DNA of 64,000 nucleotides from Erigeron canadensis (lineage: Eukaryota; Streptophyta; Magnoliopsida; Asterales; Asteraceae), in assembly GCF_010389155.1 (NCBI RefSeq), contig NC_057763.1, positions 7,130,649 through 7,194,648 of the forward strand, given 5' to 3'. Shown piece by piece: positions 1-10,506 of this stretch; position 1 is the first letter of the stretch; every line of letters starts with the position of its first letter. Under the pieces are notes generated by a model. That model had not been told where the DNA came from. It saw nothing but the letters and a program-made list of their open reading frames with translations, and did no database searches. The translations under genes and the position numbers were made by a program.

Positions 1-394
1 ACCATAATCCACTATTTTTATCTATTTGTCTTTTCTGTTTTGTTCCTCGTTCAGGCCCTGGGAAAATGATCAAACATGTTCCTTCTTTTTCAATTATACG
101 GGAACTGGAATTAGCACAATGTTTTGCTACAAACACAATGGAATGTGGAAGAGCACAATAATACTGTGTCCTTATATTAAACAACACTAACTTACAAGAA
201 CATAGTACAATTAAAAAAAGAAACAGATTATATTATTTCCAATTTTGGTCCAAAGATACAAGAGCCTATTATTGGCCCAAGTTTTCCACTCTTCTATACA
301 TACGACACCCGATCATAGACGAGAATCGCAGCCGTTTACTTTGTCGTGCAAATGATCAAGAAACATTAGACAAGACATCAAAAACATTGACTTA

Positions 395-428
395 TCCCGG
401 CCGTGCATCGCACAGGTCTTCACTCTAG
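395..428 (+). mobile_element. Helitron 3' terminus (hairpin + CTAG)
   Basis: A GC-rich hairpin (CCGGCCGTGC / GCACAGG) is followed about nine bases later by CTAG and then a host T, the layout of Helitron 3' ends. The base after CTAG starts a sequence nearly identical to the upstream region of the H4 gene at 26650, so the paralogue fixes the element boundary at 428/429. The 5' end is not identified; bases 1-394 carry no gene I can support and probably belong to the same element. Confidence 0.6.
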
Positions 429-750
429 TTACTTTTAAATGTTTGAGTTATGAATAATGACAAAAGGTTGACTATAAAACCAAAATTAATCGCAAAAAAT
501 CACCAAGGCATCACCTCATGTGATTTTCTTCAATTTTATATGTTTCACTAAAGCATAATCCGCATCATAGAGTGAAGCACAAAAAGCACAGATTTTTTAC
601 CCAACATCTCTAATCCTACGGTGAATATACATCCCTCAGAAAGCACAGATTTTTACCCAACCAATATATATATACCCCACCCCTAAATATACAATCTCAC
701 ACACAACAATAAAAATTAATTCCCATCCAATTTTTCAGATTCAATATTCA
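429..750 (+). promoter_or_regulatory. Orphan histone H4 promoter copy (no H4 coding region)
   Basis: This stretch aligns with the promoter and 5' UTR of the H4 gene at 26650 (there about 26256-26620): same TGACAAAAGGTTGACTA block, same CACCAAGGCATCAC block, a TATATATATA box at 665-674 and the leader ending in TTCAATATTC. Similarity stops about 30 bases before where the ATG should be, and no H4 codons follow. The internal block that holds CACGGATC and CCAATCAG in both intact H4 promoters is missing. It is read as a relic of a third H4 locus or of a transduplicated promoter. Confidence 0.75.
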
Positions 751-1365
751 ATAAAAATAAAACCACCAGGTAAAATAAAACAAAAGTTAACATAAAAAGT
801 TAACTAGGTACGCAAATTTCATTATATGAGAACAAATAATTTCTTTAAAATTGTAAAACAAATTTATCTTTAAGATTTCATCTTCCATCTTCTACCTTTA
901 TCTTTATCTTTATATATACTAAAAGACAAATGACCTAATAGCTTATTAACCAATCACAACTCTCATTTTATCAAATTAGAAATTGATGATGTCATAATTA
1001 AAATTACAATTTACAATTTATGCATGTATATATCTTAAATAAACATACGTATATATCAATTCAATTAAATTAAAAAAACTAATTCCTACACCGATGATGT
1101 AAACATAAAGATATCGATAGATAGATCAATAAATAAATTATAAAGGAGTAGTTATCTATATCGTATGATAAAACTTATAACATATACACGTACAAAAAAT
1201 ATATTGGAAGATAGATTAGCATAGTGTAAAAGATACATACCGAATAATATGGTAATTAGGCTTACTTTCATGTATCTTGGATTGCAAATCGGTTTTTCAT
1301 CTTAGTCTTTAGAAAACGAATACGTCAATAATTTTATAATTTTACTTTAAACTACGATTCTATAT
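751..1365. other. AT-rich intergenic stretch without gene
   Basis: No coding region or RNA gene is visible. A segment near 905-1010 (TATATATACTAAAAGACAAATG, then CCAATCACAACTCTCA) looks like the start of a small non-autonomous element, possibly a Helitron 5' end, but no matching 3' end could be paired with it. The last five bases, TATAT, form the left target duplication of the LTR element that follows. Confidence 0.4.
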
Positions 1366-1679
1366 TGTTAGAAATCCAAAAATAGTGATAAATTGTAATT
1401 TAAGTCAGTGGACTTACTTGTTGTTAAGTCATAGTTAAATGATTTCTAAGGATGAGGGACTAGATGTGATAATTAGCACAAATGTATAGTTAGACTATAA
1501 ATACTCTCTCTCACCTTAGAAATCATAAGCCTTTTCCCCATTTACACATTAATCATTCCATTTCACTCTAATTCCTCTCTCTCTCTCTCTAGAAACACAC
1601 ATTAAAACACCAAGAACACACACACACCCCAAATCTGCCATTGAATCAGTGAATTCAGTGCTGAAATCGTGTTATCACA
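1366..1679 (+). repeat. 5' LTR of the outer copia element
   Basis: 314 bp, from TGTTAGAAATCC to GTGTTATCACA. A TATAAATA box at 1496-1503 and the CT-rich stretch after it mark the likely promoter and transcription start region. It matches the 3' LTR at 23720-24037. Confidence 0.95.
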
Positions 1680-1681
1680 TT

Positions 1682-1693
1682 TGGTATCAGAGC
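1682..1693 (+). promoter_or_regulatory. Primer binding site, initiator tRNA-Met
   Basis: TGGTATCAGAGC lies two bases after the LTR and is complementary to the 3' end of plant initiator tRNA-Met, the usual primer for Ty1/copia reverse transcription. Confidence 0.93.
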
Positions 1694-2109
1694 AAAACAT
1701 CATTCTGATATCAATCCATTACTGAATTAGATCACAGATTCATCAAAATTTCAAAAACAAAACCGTTTTTCTTCACGTCACTTTTTCTTCATTTTTCGCC
1801 TACCAAATCTCATAAAATCATAGTTTTTTTTGTTTACAAATAAATTCGTGATAGTTTAAAACACATTCCTGTCAAATTTCAAGTTCCAATTCGATCTAAA
1901 TCTCTAGTTCAAATTTTAGCTTTTTTGGCGCGATTTTTGGGTTTCGAATCCGTTGTGTTTTGTGTTGAATTTTGTTCGTAGATTTGTAGCTGAGGTGAAA
2001 ACGAGAATTTTGCAAGTTATTTCAAGTTCTAACTCCAAGTAATTCTGAAGATATTGAAGTTTTAAGAAGTTGTTAATGGAGTTATGAAAATGACTTGTTT
2101 CATGATGAA

Positions 2110-2882
2110 GAAGATGACCACCAGACGATCCTCACTAGGACGATCTTCCCAAGATCGTCTTAGTGTCTGATACTTCATACTTTCATTTTTGTGCTTAGAG
2201 GCTTGTAGGACGATCCTCACAAGATCCTTCTGACAAGTGTTGTGTGTTGGAAAGTGTTGGTTGTGGCTAACTAATCCTTATGGATTGGTTTGGTCAATTC
2301 AAAGTGTTTATACTTTGAAAATATTAAGGCAGAAAGCTAAGATGATCTTGCCAAGATCGTCTCAGCTCCCTGATACTAGGACGATCTTCATCAAGATCGC
2401 CTCAGTATTTTTCTGAAAGTTGGTGTGTTTGGTTGATCATTCGAAGTTGTTGTGATTGGGAATCACACACTTCTTGGGTAACTGATCTTTTAGATTGGTT
2501 TTACTCAATTCTTTTCCTTCCAATTCATATTAACACTCTGTCTGATTTTCATCAAAATACTTAGAATTTTTTTAAGTACTCTAAGACGATCTTCATCCAA
2601 AACCGTCTCATTTCCAAAGTTCAAAACGATCTTCCTCCAAGATCGTTTCATTTCCAAAATTTCATTTCTCAAAATTCCAAAACAATTTTCTTTAATTCAT
2701 TTCAATTTCCATTTCTGAAAATCCAAAATCATACCTCAATTTCAATTTCATTTCATACTTAACCAAATTCCACTCAAATTCTCCAAGACGATTAACTCCA
2801 AAATCGTCTTACTTCTTTCATACTAGGACGATCTTCCAGAACGAATTTGCCTAGAACGATCTTCTTTCAAGATCGTTTCATT
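2110..2882 (+). repeat. Leader region with repeated ACGATCTT..AAGATCGT palindromes
   Basis: The untranslated leader between PBS and gag (1694-2937) holds at least seven imperfect inverted repeats of the form (A/G)ACGATCTT-n-AAGATCG(T/C), for example near 2137-2163, 2338-2362, 2381-2400, 2584-2609, 2625-2650, 2785-2810 and 2853-2880. Loops vary while arms are kept. The nested element carries a related family. Confidence 0.8.
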
Positions 2883-2937
2883 TCCTGATTTTTCCAAATC
2901 TTATTTCATTTCAAGTTTCAAATCAAATCTCTTTCAA

Positions 2938-4995
2938 ATGGCTTCTCGTGAAGCATTGGCATTGGGTTCAGATACAAGACCTCCAGTTCTCTACCGTGGT
3001 TCCTATGGACTATGGAAGAAAAGATTTATGGACTATATGGAATGTCAACCAAATGGTCACCTTCTTAAAGATTCCATCCTTAATGGACTTGCAGTTTATT
3101 GCCATCCCACTACTGGTGCAATACTCACTCTTGATCTTTTGAATGTTGAACAAAAAGATAGAACAGCTGCAGATAACAGAGCTAGATCATGCTTGTATAA
3201 AGCACTATCAGATGAAATCTATGGCTCTGTTGATTCTTATGATACAGCCAAGGAGATATGGGATGAGGTGGCAAGACAAATGTAAGGATCGGGTGTGACT
3301 TCAACAATAAGATTGACAAATGTGTTGACTGAGTTTGACAGCTTCAGCAAATTACCAAACGAATCTCTAGAGGCTGTCTACTGTAGGTTTTGCAATGTCA
3401 TAAATGAACTCAGGAAGAACAATGTCAAGAAATCAGAGATTGAGTTAAACATCGAATTCATCAAAGCTCTTGGTCCAGAATGGGAAGATTTTGGAACACA
3501 GATTAAGCAACATCAAAATCTGACCAAGTTCACCATCCATAATCTTCATGAATCTTTCAAACTCAATGAACATCAAGTTCTTAACAAAGCTTCATCAAGC
3601 AAAATGTCAGAAGTTGTATCTACTGATCCTTTGGCTTTGATTGTTGAAAAGAAGGTTTCTGAAGCTCTTAAGAGGCAAATGGTAGTTGTTTCTTCATCTG
3701 ATGAGGAAGGAGATGATTTGATGGCTTCAAGAGATGGTGTTTCAGATGAATTATATCAAGCTCTTGCCGCAGTAACTAAGCATTTCAAGAAGAAATTCTA
3801 CAAAGCGAGGCCAACAAACAACAATCTCCGCACTTCTTCTACAAGTGCATTTCCAAAGAAGGAACACTATCATTCAAAGAGTTATGAGCAAGGTGAAGGA
3901 AGTGGATCAAAGCATGGTGAGAAGAAGGAAGGATTTGAGAAACAAGTTATTGAGAAGGGTAAAACATCAGATAAAAAGTGCTACAATTGTGGTATTCCTG
4001 GTCATTTTGCTATTGATTGCAAGCAACCTCGAAAGCAGAACTATGAGTACTACAAGCAGAAGATGTTGTTAGCCAAGCAAGTGGAAGTCGGTCATGCATT
4101 GTTTGCTGAAGATAACAAATGGCTATTGCTCTCGGATGATGAAGATGAAGATCTCTCTGCTAATGTTTGCTTTATGGCGAGGTTGGCCAAGGACAAAGTC
4201 TTTGAAGCAGAAAGCACTGATGATGAGTACCCGGATGATGAGGTAAATCTCGACTCTACTTTTTCATTAATTAAGGATAAAGAGTCATGTAGATTAGCTT
4301 TGTCAAACTTGACAACTCATATTAAGTCTTTAGCCAACAAAAACAAAAAGTTGCAAAATAGTATTTCATTATCTAAAAGTGAATTTTCAAAACTTCTTGA
4401 AGAACATTCAAAATTACTTTTTCAACATGATGCTATTAAACAAGACTTTCAAACATATAAAGACCAAGTGTTGGTTAAAGAATGTGAGTTGAATGTCTCT
4501 CCTGATTCTAAGTTATTGAACAAATGTCATAATCTTGAAAAGACCATTCATGATCTTGAAAAAGCCAATCAAGATCTTGAAATTCAAAAGACCAATGAAT
4601 GGCTTCGGGCAAATGCGAGACAAATGGATATTGATATTCTTAATAAAAAGCTCCAAGAAGCTAAACCAAACAGTGTTGAACTCGAAAGAAAGATTTCCGA
4701 CTTAAATCACACTTGTTTTCTAAAAGGCGTTGAAATTGAAAATCTTGAAAAACAAGTTGAGGAATTTAAAAGGAATATATTTTTCTATCAAGAGAAGTTA
4801 TATAAAGTTGAACAAAACCCTCTCTTGGATTTCACTGCCTATTTTAACAAGTCAAAAATTGACAAAACGGATCTTCTTCTCGGGTTGGGATTTGAGAATA
4901 TCACTCCATTAAAAAAAGCCAAAGAGGAAATTGAACCTTTGTATGATGAAAAATTTCTTCGACTTGTATGGTACAACAATTTATTCGTCCATTGA
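2938..4995 (+). pseudogene. gag: gag (capsid, zinc knuckle, coiled-coil spacer), disrupted
   Basis: Encodes the structural gag protein that forms the particle around element RNA. An ATG at 2938 starts the copia-type capsid N-terminus (PPVLYRGSYGLWKKRFMDYM). The frame is stopped by TAA at 3283-3285 and continues in the same frame from 3286, through the TYCRF-like capsid motif (here VYCRFCNVINELR) and one CCHC knuckle, CYNCGIPGHFAIDC, at 3979-4020. An acidic stretch follows, then a long coiled coil (about 4270-4760) and the conserved block around KVEQNPLLDFTAYFNKSKID. Comparison with the nested element puts a one-base loss near 4968, after which the frame is wrong and ends at 4995. One nonsense and one frameshift make this copy non-functional. 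Confidence 0.88.
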
Positions 4996-5938
4996 ATAAC
5001 GAATTTGAGACTGATGAAGTTGAGAAAATACCTAAAGATGAATTTTTGATTAATTATGATGCTATAAATGCTTCGTACAAATCTAAAGAATCTTCAATTT
5101 TTAAATTGGAAGAAATAGCATCAAATTTTCAAAATCAAGAGTCCGTCGGTAATTCACCTAAACCAACTAAAATGTATGTTCCAACCACAATTTTGGAAAA
5201 ACAAATAGAAGGTTTGCAACAAAATGTGGAATCTCAACAAAATGTAATTAATCACCTAAAGTCTCAAAGTCCGAATTCAGATGATGAATTTATTGTTGTT
5301 GATACTAAGAAAGTTTGTGTGAATGTTTCTACTCAAACTGACCTAAGTTCTTTAGTAGACCATTCTACCCAGACTACTTGTGTTTCATCTACCGATACCT
5401 CCACTCAGACCTTGACTGATTCTCTTTAGTGTACTTGTCAAAATACTACTACATTTATAGCTGATAATTATGTGCAATCTGATTTATCTAATGAAGAACT
5501 TGCGCATGTTTAGTTTTGCTATGATACTTCTATAGGTTTTTCACATGCAATACTCTTGAAGAGTTAGTTGTTCACCCTAAGCTTAGTGCTTGTATAGGTG
5601 TTGATACTTCTACTCAATTTTCTAGTGAGACCAAAGATGTGTCGGTTCAAGTTGACCTAATTTCCGAGACTACCCGTGATGTGAAGTTGGAAACCAAGAT
5701 TTCTAATTGTTCAAAACTTTTGAAAACATCTAAAACAATTCACTCTCCAGTGCAATTTAATTTTACAAATGATTTCACTAAAGATGATTTTGATAAATTC
5801 ATGGAGGGAGAACATGTTTTTGATTCAGAAACAGAGAAAAAGATTGAATCTAGCAAAATCAAAGTTGAAACAAAAGAGAAATCCGAACCTCAAAATCCAA
5901 TTTCCAAGGCTCCAACTTCATATTTTTCAAAGAAATGA
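4968..5938 (+). pseudogene. Gag-pol spacer continuation, fragmented
   Basis: Frame-shifted continuation of the spacer. 4968-5429 carries LNNEFETDEVEKIPK and the block YVPTTILEKQIEGLQ, which has a clear counterpart in the nested element (14383-13397). It ends at a TAG, and a Ser/Thr/Gln-rich stretch with STQT repeats follows. 5639-5938 is another open piece, Lys/Glu-rich, before TGA. The spacer then resumes on the far side of the nested insertion at 16525. No enzymatic motif is present. Confidence 0.7.
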
Positions 5939-5983
5939 GTTAAGACCAAACTCATCAAAACTGAACCAAAGAAGTGTCCTACC

Positions 5984-6262
5984 TGTAATATACCAGAAAT
6001 CGTTTGTGTTCGGGTGTGGAAGTAAGGTGTATAACAATGGTAGATGTGTGTGTGTTAGTGTGTGTAATGAGAGAGACGATCTGAGAGTGTGTAAAACTTG
6101 GAAATTGTTATTAAGAAAAAAATGTTAATGTTACAAAAGGTTAAGGCTTGAGGGGTATTTATACTCTAAGTAAAATACATAAGCTCCCCCTCAACCTTAT
6201 ATTAAACATACAAATTAACAATGTAAAGAAATACAACTAAGCACTATTTTGAATTTCTAACA
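5984..6262 (-). repeat. 3' LTR of the nested element (left end on + strand)
   Basis: 279 bp, TGTAATATACC to TTTCTAACA on the + strand. It lacks the 67-bp internal duplication seen in the other LTR. A TATAAATA box on the - strand lies near 6156-6163. Confidence 0.93.
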
Positions 6263-6276
6263 TTCTCCCCCTTAGT
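6263..6276 (-). promoter_or_regulatory. Polypurine tract of the nested element
   Basis: On the - strand it reads ACTAAGGGGGAGAA directly before the LTR start, nearly the same as the PPT of the outer element. Confidence 0.88.
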
Positions 6277-6292
6277 GCTTGGTTGTCTTTTA

Positions 6293-9200
6293 TCAGTTCC
6301 TACTGTTCCTCCTCCTTCTTTTCTCTGCTCGTCTTTTCTTGTTCTTTCTTTTCTTGTAATCTTGAGCTGCTTTTGATGTAGATGGCTTATCATTCATAGA
6401 TTTCCAAAAAGCTCTTTTCTTGTAACTATTCCAAGAGTCATTCCAATACCTCTTAGGAATGAAATGCCAGTTAGCACCTTCTGGACGTTCATCGGGCAAT
6501 CTGATGTTATCTTGAAAGTTAACTGGAGGAATATTATGAGGACCTCGTTCATGACTTGGATTCCAAAGAACCCATGAACCTGTCTCAGTATGAATAATTC
6601 CTTCTCTTGGTCTAATTGTTCTGGCAGCAAAAAGATCTCTAACCCTTTGACGCATATCAATTGTCTCTTGGATCCTTCTTATGTGTCTTTCTCTCTGAAT
6701 CTGGATGCTTTCATTTTCACAAGGATCAGGATTATCATGTATGGCTCTGAGGAAGAATAAACAATATTTCAAAGTGCCATCTGAATACTTGGGAAAATCA
6801 GATGCACGGACAAAGATTTTTCCTCTGAAGCTGTTAATGAAAACAAATCCATCCAATTCTTCTATTGGATCTCCAATCTGATAAGAATTCAACTCATATC
6901 CTCCTGCTCTCTGATTTGGTCTCGTGAGATTGATTCTTCTTGTTCTCCTTTCTAGACCAATTTGGAAATCATTAAACTCATAATATCTGATTAAAGCCTG
7001 AATGTGACTCTTTAGAGCTTCATAAGCAATGAGTTGATCTGGAGTCTTTGTAATCAAATGAGCATACTGATTGTAGAGAAAGAGGATGTCAGAGATTGGC
7101 AAGTATTGGAAAGATTCTTCATGAACAACATAAATGTGACCATCAGCTCTTTGAACTCTAAATCGGACAAGTCTTTGGTTCTGATACTTGATAGGAGCAA
7201 TCAATGTTAACACACTTGTAATCGGACTCTGGAACTGATTATACCACTCTTCACTTCTTACTGAACTTTCAGCATTCATCATCTCTAAGTATGCATCCCT
7301 TTGATTTTGATGTCTGAATAGAAAGAATGCTCTCAACCTATTCAAGGTCATGTTGAGTCTTTCCTCAGATGAGCAATAAATCGGGAAGGCTCTTTCTTCA
7401 ATGTATCTTGCCCTACATACTAACTCTTCAGGCCTAGTATTCAAATCTAGCATTTGTGCATAATTCTCATAGAAATATCCTTCATTTATTTGCCAAATTC
7501 TGTCTCGAGTAATTCTTGGATGTCTAATTCCCATGCTAAGCTCTCTTGGAGTATCAAGATTATTTGTATCTCTCAGATCATAGATAATCTCTTCAAAGAT
7601 ATCTTTCTCAAATTGTTCTTGAGACATAGCTGGTCTTGGTGGAACATCATTAGAATCATCCGAATCAGAATCACTATCATTATTAGCCCCATTCTCTGGT
7701 TGAAACGGATCAGGATCACTTGATTGATCAGAACTTGATGTTGTTGAGTAATAATGAGAGATGTATTTAACAAGCGGAGGCAAATCATCTGAATCAGAAT
7801 TATGAACTTGATGAGCTTGAGATGATGAAGGAATATCTACACTTTGACTTTGATCATGCTTTTCAAATTCTTTTTCAACTTCTTCCACATTTTCAAATCT
7901 TTCTTGCTCAGGTATCTCTTGATCTTGATTTCCTTCTGTTGTATCATTTTGAGCAACATTTTCTTGACCAGCTGCTTCTTGTGTTATGTTATGACCCTCT
8001 CCACTATCTTGAATATTCTCCCCATCAGGTTGATCATCAGGATTTTGATCATCCCGACTCCTTAAGATAGTGGTCGGTCGACATTGTTGTTCAAGCTCAG
8101 TTATTCTCTTTTGAAGAGCTTCAGTTTCAGCCTTATGAGTAGTATCAGTATCCAAGAAATGTAGATATGAAAGAATTGAATGACAGATGGCTTTCTTTGG
8201 TGGGTTCAGATTAGGCTCTTCAGATCTTAATCTACGAAGTACTACCATAATGAGAGTATCAGTGGATATACCACTTTCATGAAGCCGACTAGCAGTATAG
8301 TCATCCAGATAAGTATCACTAATATCAGAGTCTGACGAAGATGAAGAGCTTGAAGAATAATCAGGAGAATCAGGATCGGGAAATGATTGTTGAATTGGAA
8401 TAGCTGGAATTTCTGGGGGTGTTGGTGATGAAATTGGAGATGATTGAATATTCGGTGGTGTTGATATGATTGGTTGAGAAGACAAAGGAATAACAGTTGT
8501 AACAGTTGAAATATGAGGTGTAGAAGGTGTTGAAATTGGAGTAACAACAGATGAACCAATTCTAAGTGTACCACCAGTAGGCAATCTACGTGGTGATGAA
8601 CTGGTTTGAGCCATGGGAAGTTTACCAGTAATAGTATATCTTGAAGCACGTAATACACTTTCTTGTCCTTGTTCAATTCCTTCAACCAAATGAGTCACAA
8701 GATTACGAACAATCGGAGATAGTGTTAAAACAACTGGAGATTCAGAAATCGGAGAATCAGGAGTAACAGAAACTGACACATCAGTAGTTCCAAGTGGTTC
8801 TACTGAGTGACCTGACGACATCATAACTGTCACAGGATTTCCTGTCGGTTCAAGAGTTTGAACAACAGTTGATGATTCGGCTTCACAACCAGAATCTTTT
8901 GGAAAGTGGACAAACATAACACCGGTGTCACTTAGATCAACCGTTAAACCCAAAGCACGAATAGCCGCAGCAACTGCTCGAGCTCGAGAGAGTTCAAACT
9001 GTCGCTGAGCCAATTCAGCTACACGGGTGCCTTCGTTCAAAGCTGGCATAATGTTAGCAATGGAAGGACTTCCAAACAATCCTTGAGAGGGCACTAAAGC
9101 CGAGCTCTCTATGTTTGTTCCGGCAGCATCACCTAGATGTGCAAATGGTATAACAATCGGTGTAAGTGTCCTAGGGGTTCTAGACAAACGTGCAGAAACG

Positions 9201-9583
9201 ATAGGCAAGAGAGGGGCAGATGTCTCTTTATCTTCAACATCCACAGTCTCTGAAGGAGACTGGGATGGATTACGTGGATTTTGCCCATGTAGAAATGAGA
9301 CGTCAGTCTGTAGAGAGACTTCCGAATGGCTAGAGGAGGTTTGACCTTGCAAGAGTTGGGAGCTCTTGTTTTCTACCCTAGGTCGAACCCGGCGAGTATA
9401 TGTGGTTTGGACTAATGGAAGGACAACGTTTTCTTTATGCCTTATACCTAGCCCGGACCTCTCATCCTCTCTAACATTTTCGTCTCCTCCCTCATTTCCT
9501 CCTTGTTCCTCCGAGATGTCCATGACATCATTAGCAAACTGATTGGCATCATTATCAGATGAATCAATATCAGAAACAGCCAC
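6293..9583 (-). CDS. Extra ORF of nested element, C-terminal piece (1096 codons)
   Basis: Longest open frame of the window. It has no ATG start: the open frame begins by frameshift from the ORF at 9589-10506, and translation upstream of 9583 stays open in the same frame through RFEYDRFEQAELEDVA. Residues 1-640 are low-complexity, rich in Ser, Pro, Thr and acidic residues, with a Gln/Glu coiled-coil patch near ALQKRITELEQQ. Residues about 650-1060 look folded and include EEIIYDLRDTNNLDTPREL, YSDGTLKYCLFFLRAIHDNP and a helical RQRVRDLFAARTIRPREG. The last 40 residues are strongly basic (YKKRKNKKRRAEKRRRR), like a nuclear localisation or RNA-binding tail. It resembles hypothetical proteins carried after pol by large copia elements in Asteraceae. 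The biochemical role is unknown. Alternative: a fossil of an env-like ORF, but no signal peptide or membrane segment is visible. Confidence 0.72.
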   Translation of the reverse strand: MAVSDIDSSDNDANQFANDVMDISEEQGGNEGGDENVREDERSGLGIRHKENVVLPLVQTTYTRRVRPRVENKSSQLLQGQTSSSHSEVSLQTDVSFLHGQNPRNPSQSPSETVDVEDKETSAPLLPIVSARLSRTPRTLTPIVIPFAHLGDAAGTNIESSALVPSQGLFGSPSIANIMPALNEGTRVAELAQRQFELSRARAVAAAIRALGLTVDLSDTGVMFVHFPKDSGCEAESSTVVQTLEPTGNPVTVMMSSGHSVEPLGTTDVSVSVTPDSPISESPVVLTLSPIVRNLVTHLVEGIEQGQESVLRASRYTITGKLPMAQTSSSPRRLPTGGTLRIGSSVVTPISTPSTPHISTVTTVIPLSSQPIISTPPNIQSSPISSPTPPEIPAIPIQQSFPDPDSPDYSSSSSSSSDSDISDTYLDDYTASRLHESGISTDTLIMVVLRRLRSEEPNLNPPKKAICHSILSYLHFLDTDTTHKAETEALQKRITELEQQCRPTTILRSRDDQNPDDQPDGENIQDSGEGHNITQEAAGQENVAQNDTTEGNQDQEIPEQERFENVEEVEKEFEKHDQSQSVDIPSSSQAHQVHNSDSDDLPPLVKYISHYYSTTSSSDQSSDPDPFQPENGANNDSDSDSDDSNDVPPRPAMSQEQFEKDIFEEIIYDLRDTNNLDTPRELSMGIRHPRITRDRIWQINEGYFYENYAQMLDLNTRPEELVCRARYIEERAFPIYCSSEERLNMTLNRLRAFFLFRHQNQRDAYLEMMNAESSVRSEEWYNQFQSPITSVLTLIAPIKYQNQRLVRFRVQRADGHIYVVHEESFQYLPISDILFLYNQYAHLITKTPDQLIAYEALKSHIQALIRYYEFNDFQIGLERRTRRINLTRPNQRAGGYELNSYQIGDPIEELDGFVFINSFRGKIFVRASDFPKYSDGTLKYCLFFLRAIHDNPDPCENESIQIQRERHIRRIQETIDMRQRVRDLFAARTIRPREGIIHTETGSWVLWNPSHERGPHNIPPVNFQDNIRLPDERPEGANWHFIPKRYWNDSWNSYKKRAFWKSMNDKPSTSKAAQDYKKRKNKKRRAEKRRRRNSRN

Positions 9584-9588
9584 ATCTT

Positions 9589-10506
9589 CTAGTTCAGCTT
9601 GCTCGAAACGATCATACTCAAAGCGAGATCTTTTAAATGTTTTCTTTTGATATTAACAGGAATGGACTTCCTGCGGCCTTGAAAGTATGTCGGTGGAGGA
9701 GATAGTGAAACAGTTGTAGTTATTGTTGATGAAGGAATATGAGTTGGAATTGATTGTGATTGAGGCATTGCTGGGGGTTTAGGGGTGATGATTTCTGGAA
9801 GTGGTGTTGATTGAAATGGTGATGAATGTCTTTGTGGTGATGGTGTTCTTGGTGATGGTGATCTTCTGATATTTGAAGTTTTAGGAGGTGGTGATCGGAT
9901 AGGTCTTGGAGTCCCAAACTCAGAGATAGTATTCTCAGAAGATGTAGGAGAAGAAGGTTCAGCAAGTGTTTTTCTTTTCAACTGCTTTTTCTTTGAAGAA
10001 CTTCCCTTCTTCTTCTTTTGTTGATGCACTTTCTTACTTAACTTTAACACAAACATTTCACCTTTCTGTTTCTTACTCTTTGGCCTACCTGAACTGGATT
10101 CACCCTCACTCTCTTTTCTTTTCCTCTTAGACCCCTCACTTAGCAACCTATTCACAACTTGGGTAGGAACCGAGAGGCTTTCCGGTCCCAGAGTTGTTCT
10201 AATCCAGTCCAGATATGCCTTCTTGGCATCATCAGAATCAGGAACCATATCAAGTAAGAATGATGGAATCAGATAAAAATAGTTAGGAATACCAAAGTCT
10301 CTAACAAACTTGAAAGGATGAGTAACAACTTTCCCTGTTTCAAGAAGTCTTGGAATATGCTTCTTGTTCTTGATTATACTGCGAACAATTGCTGAGAGAA
10401 ATCTTATAAAAGGAATATACTTCTTGGGAGCAGATATTTTTCCATTTACTGCAACTATCAGTTGATCCCAAAGAAGTTGAGTAATATCATAGTGTTGATT
10501 GAACAC
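9589..10506 (-). CDS. Extra ORF of nested element, middle piece (305 codons)
   Basis: Continues the protein begun at 10487-11146. Residues 1-110 are helical and complete the plant mobile-element domain (FNQHYDITQLLWDQLIVAV, then IPRLLETGKVVTHPFKFVRD). Residues 110-290 are Lys- and Ser/Pro-rich, with KKQKG and KKKGSSSKKKQLKRK. The overlap with the upstream ORF (10487-10506) reflects a one-base frameshift in the T-run near 10515. At the other end the frame slips again near 9620 into the 1096-codon frame. The first codon shown is therefore not a true start. Function unknown. Confidence 0.68.
   Translation of the reverse strand: MFNQHYDITQLLWDQLIVAVNGKISAPKKYIPFIRFLSAIVRSIIKNKKHIPRLLETGKVVTHPFKFVRDFGIPNYFYLIPSFLLDMVPDSDDAKKAYLDWIRTTLGPESLSVPTQVVNRLLSEGSKRKRKESEGESSSGRPKSKKQKGEMFVLKLSKKVHQQKKKKGSSSKKKQLKRKTLAEPSSPTSSENTISEFGTPRPIRSPPPKTSNIRRSPSPRTPSPQRHSSPFQSTPLPEIITPKPPAMPQSQSIPTHIPSSTITTTVSLSPPPTYFQGRRKSIPVNIKRKHLKDLALSMIVSSKLN

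Noticed and set aside
8242..8685. 147-codon - strand ORF inside the 1096-codon ORF
   Set aside because: Alternate-frame shadow, Leu/His/Gln-rich from the low-complexity region.
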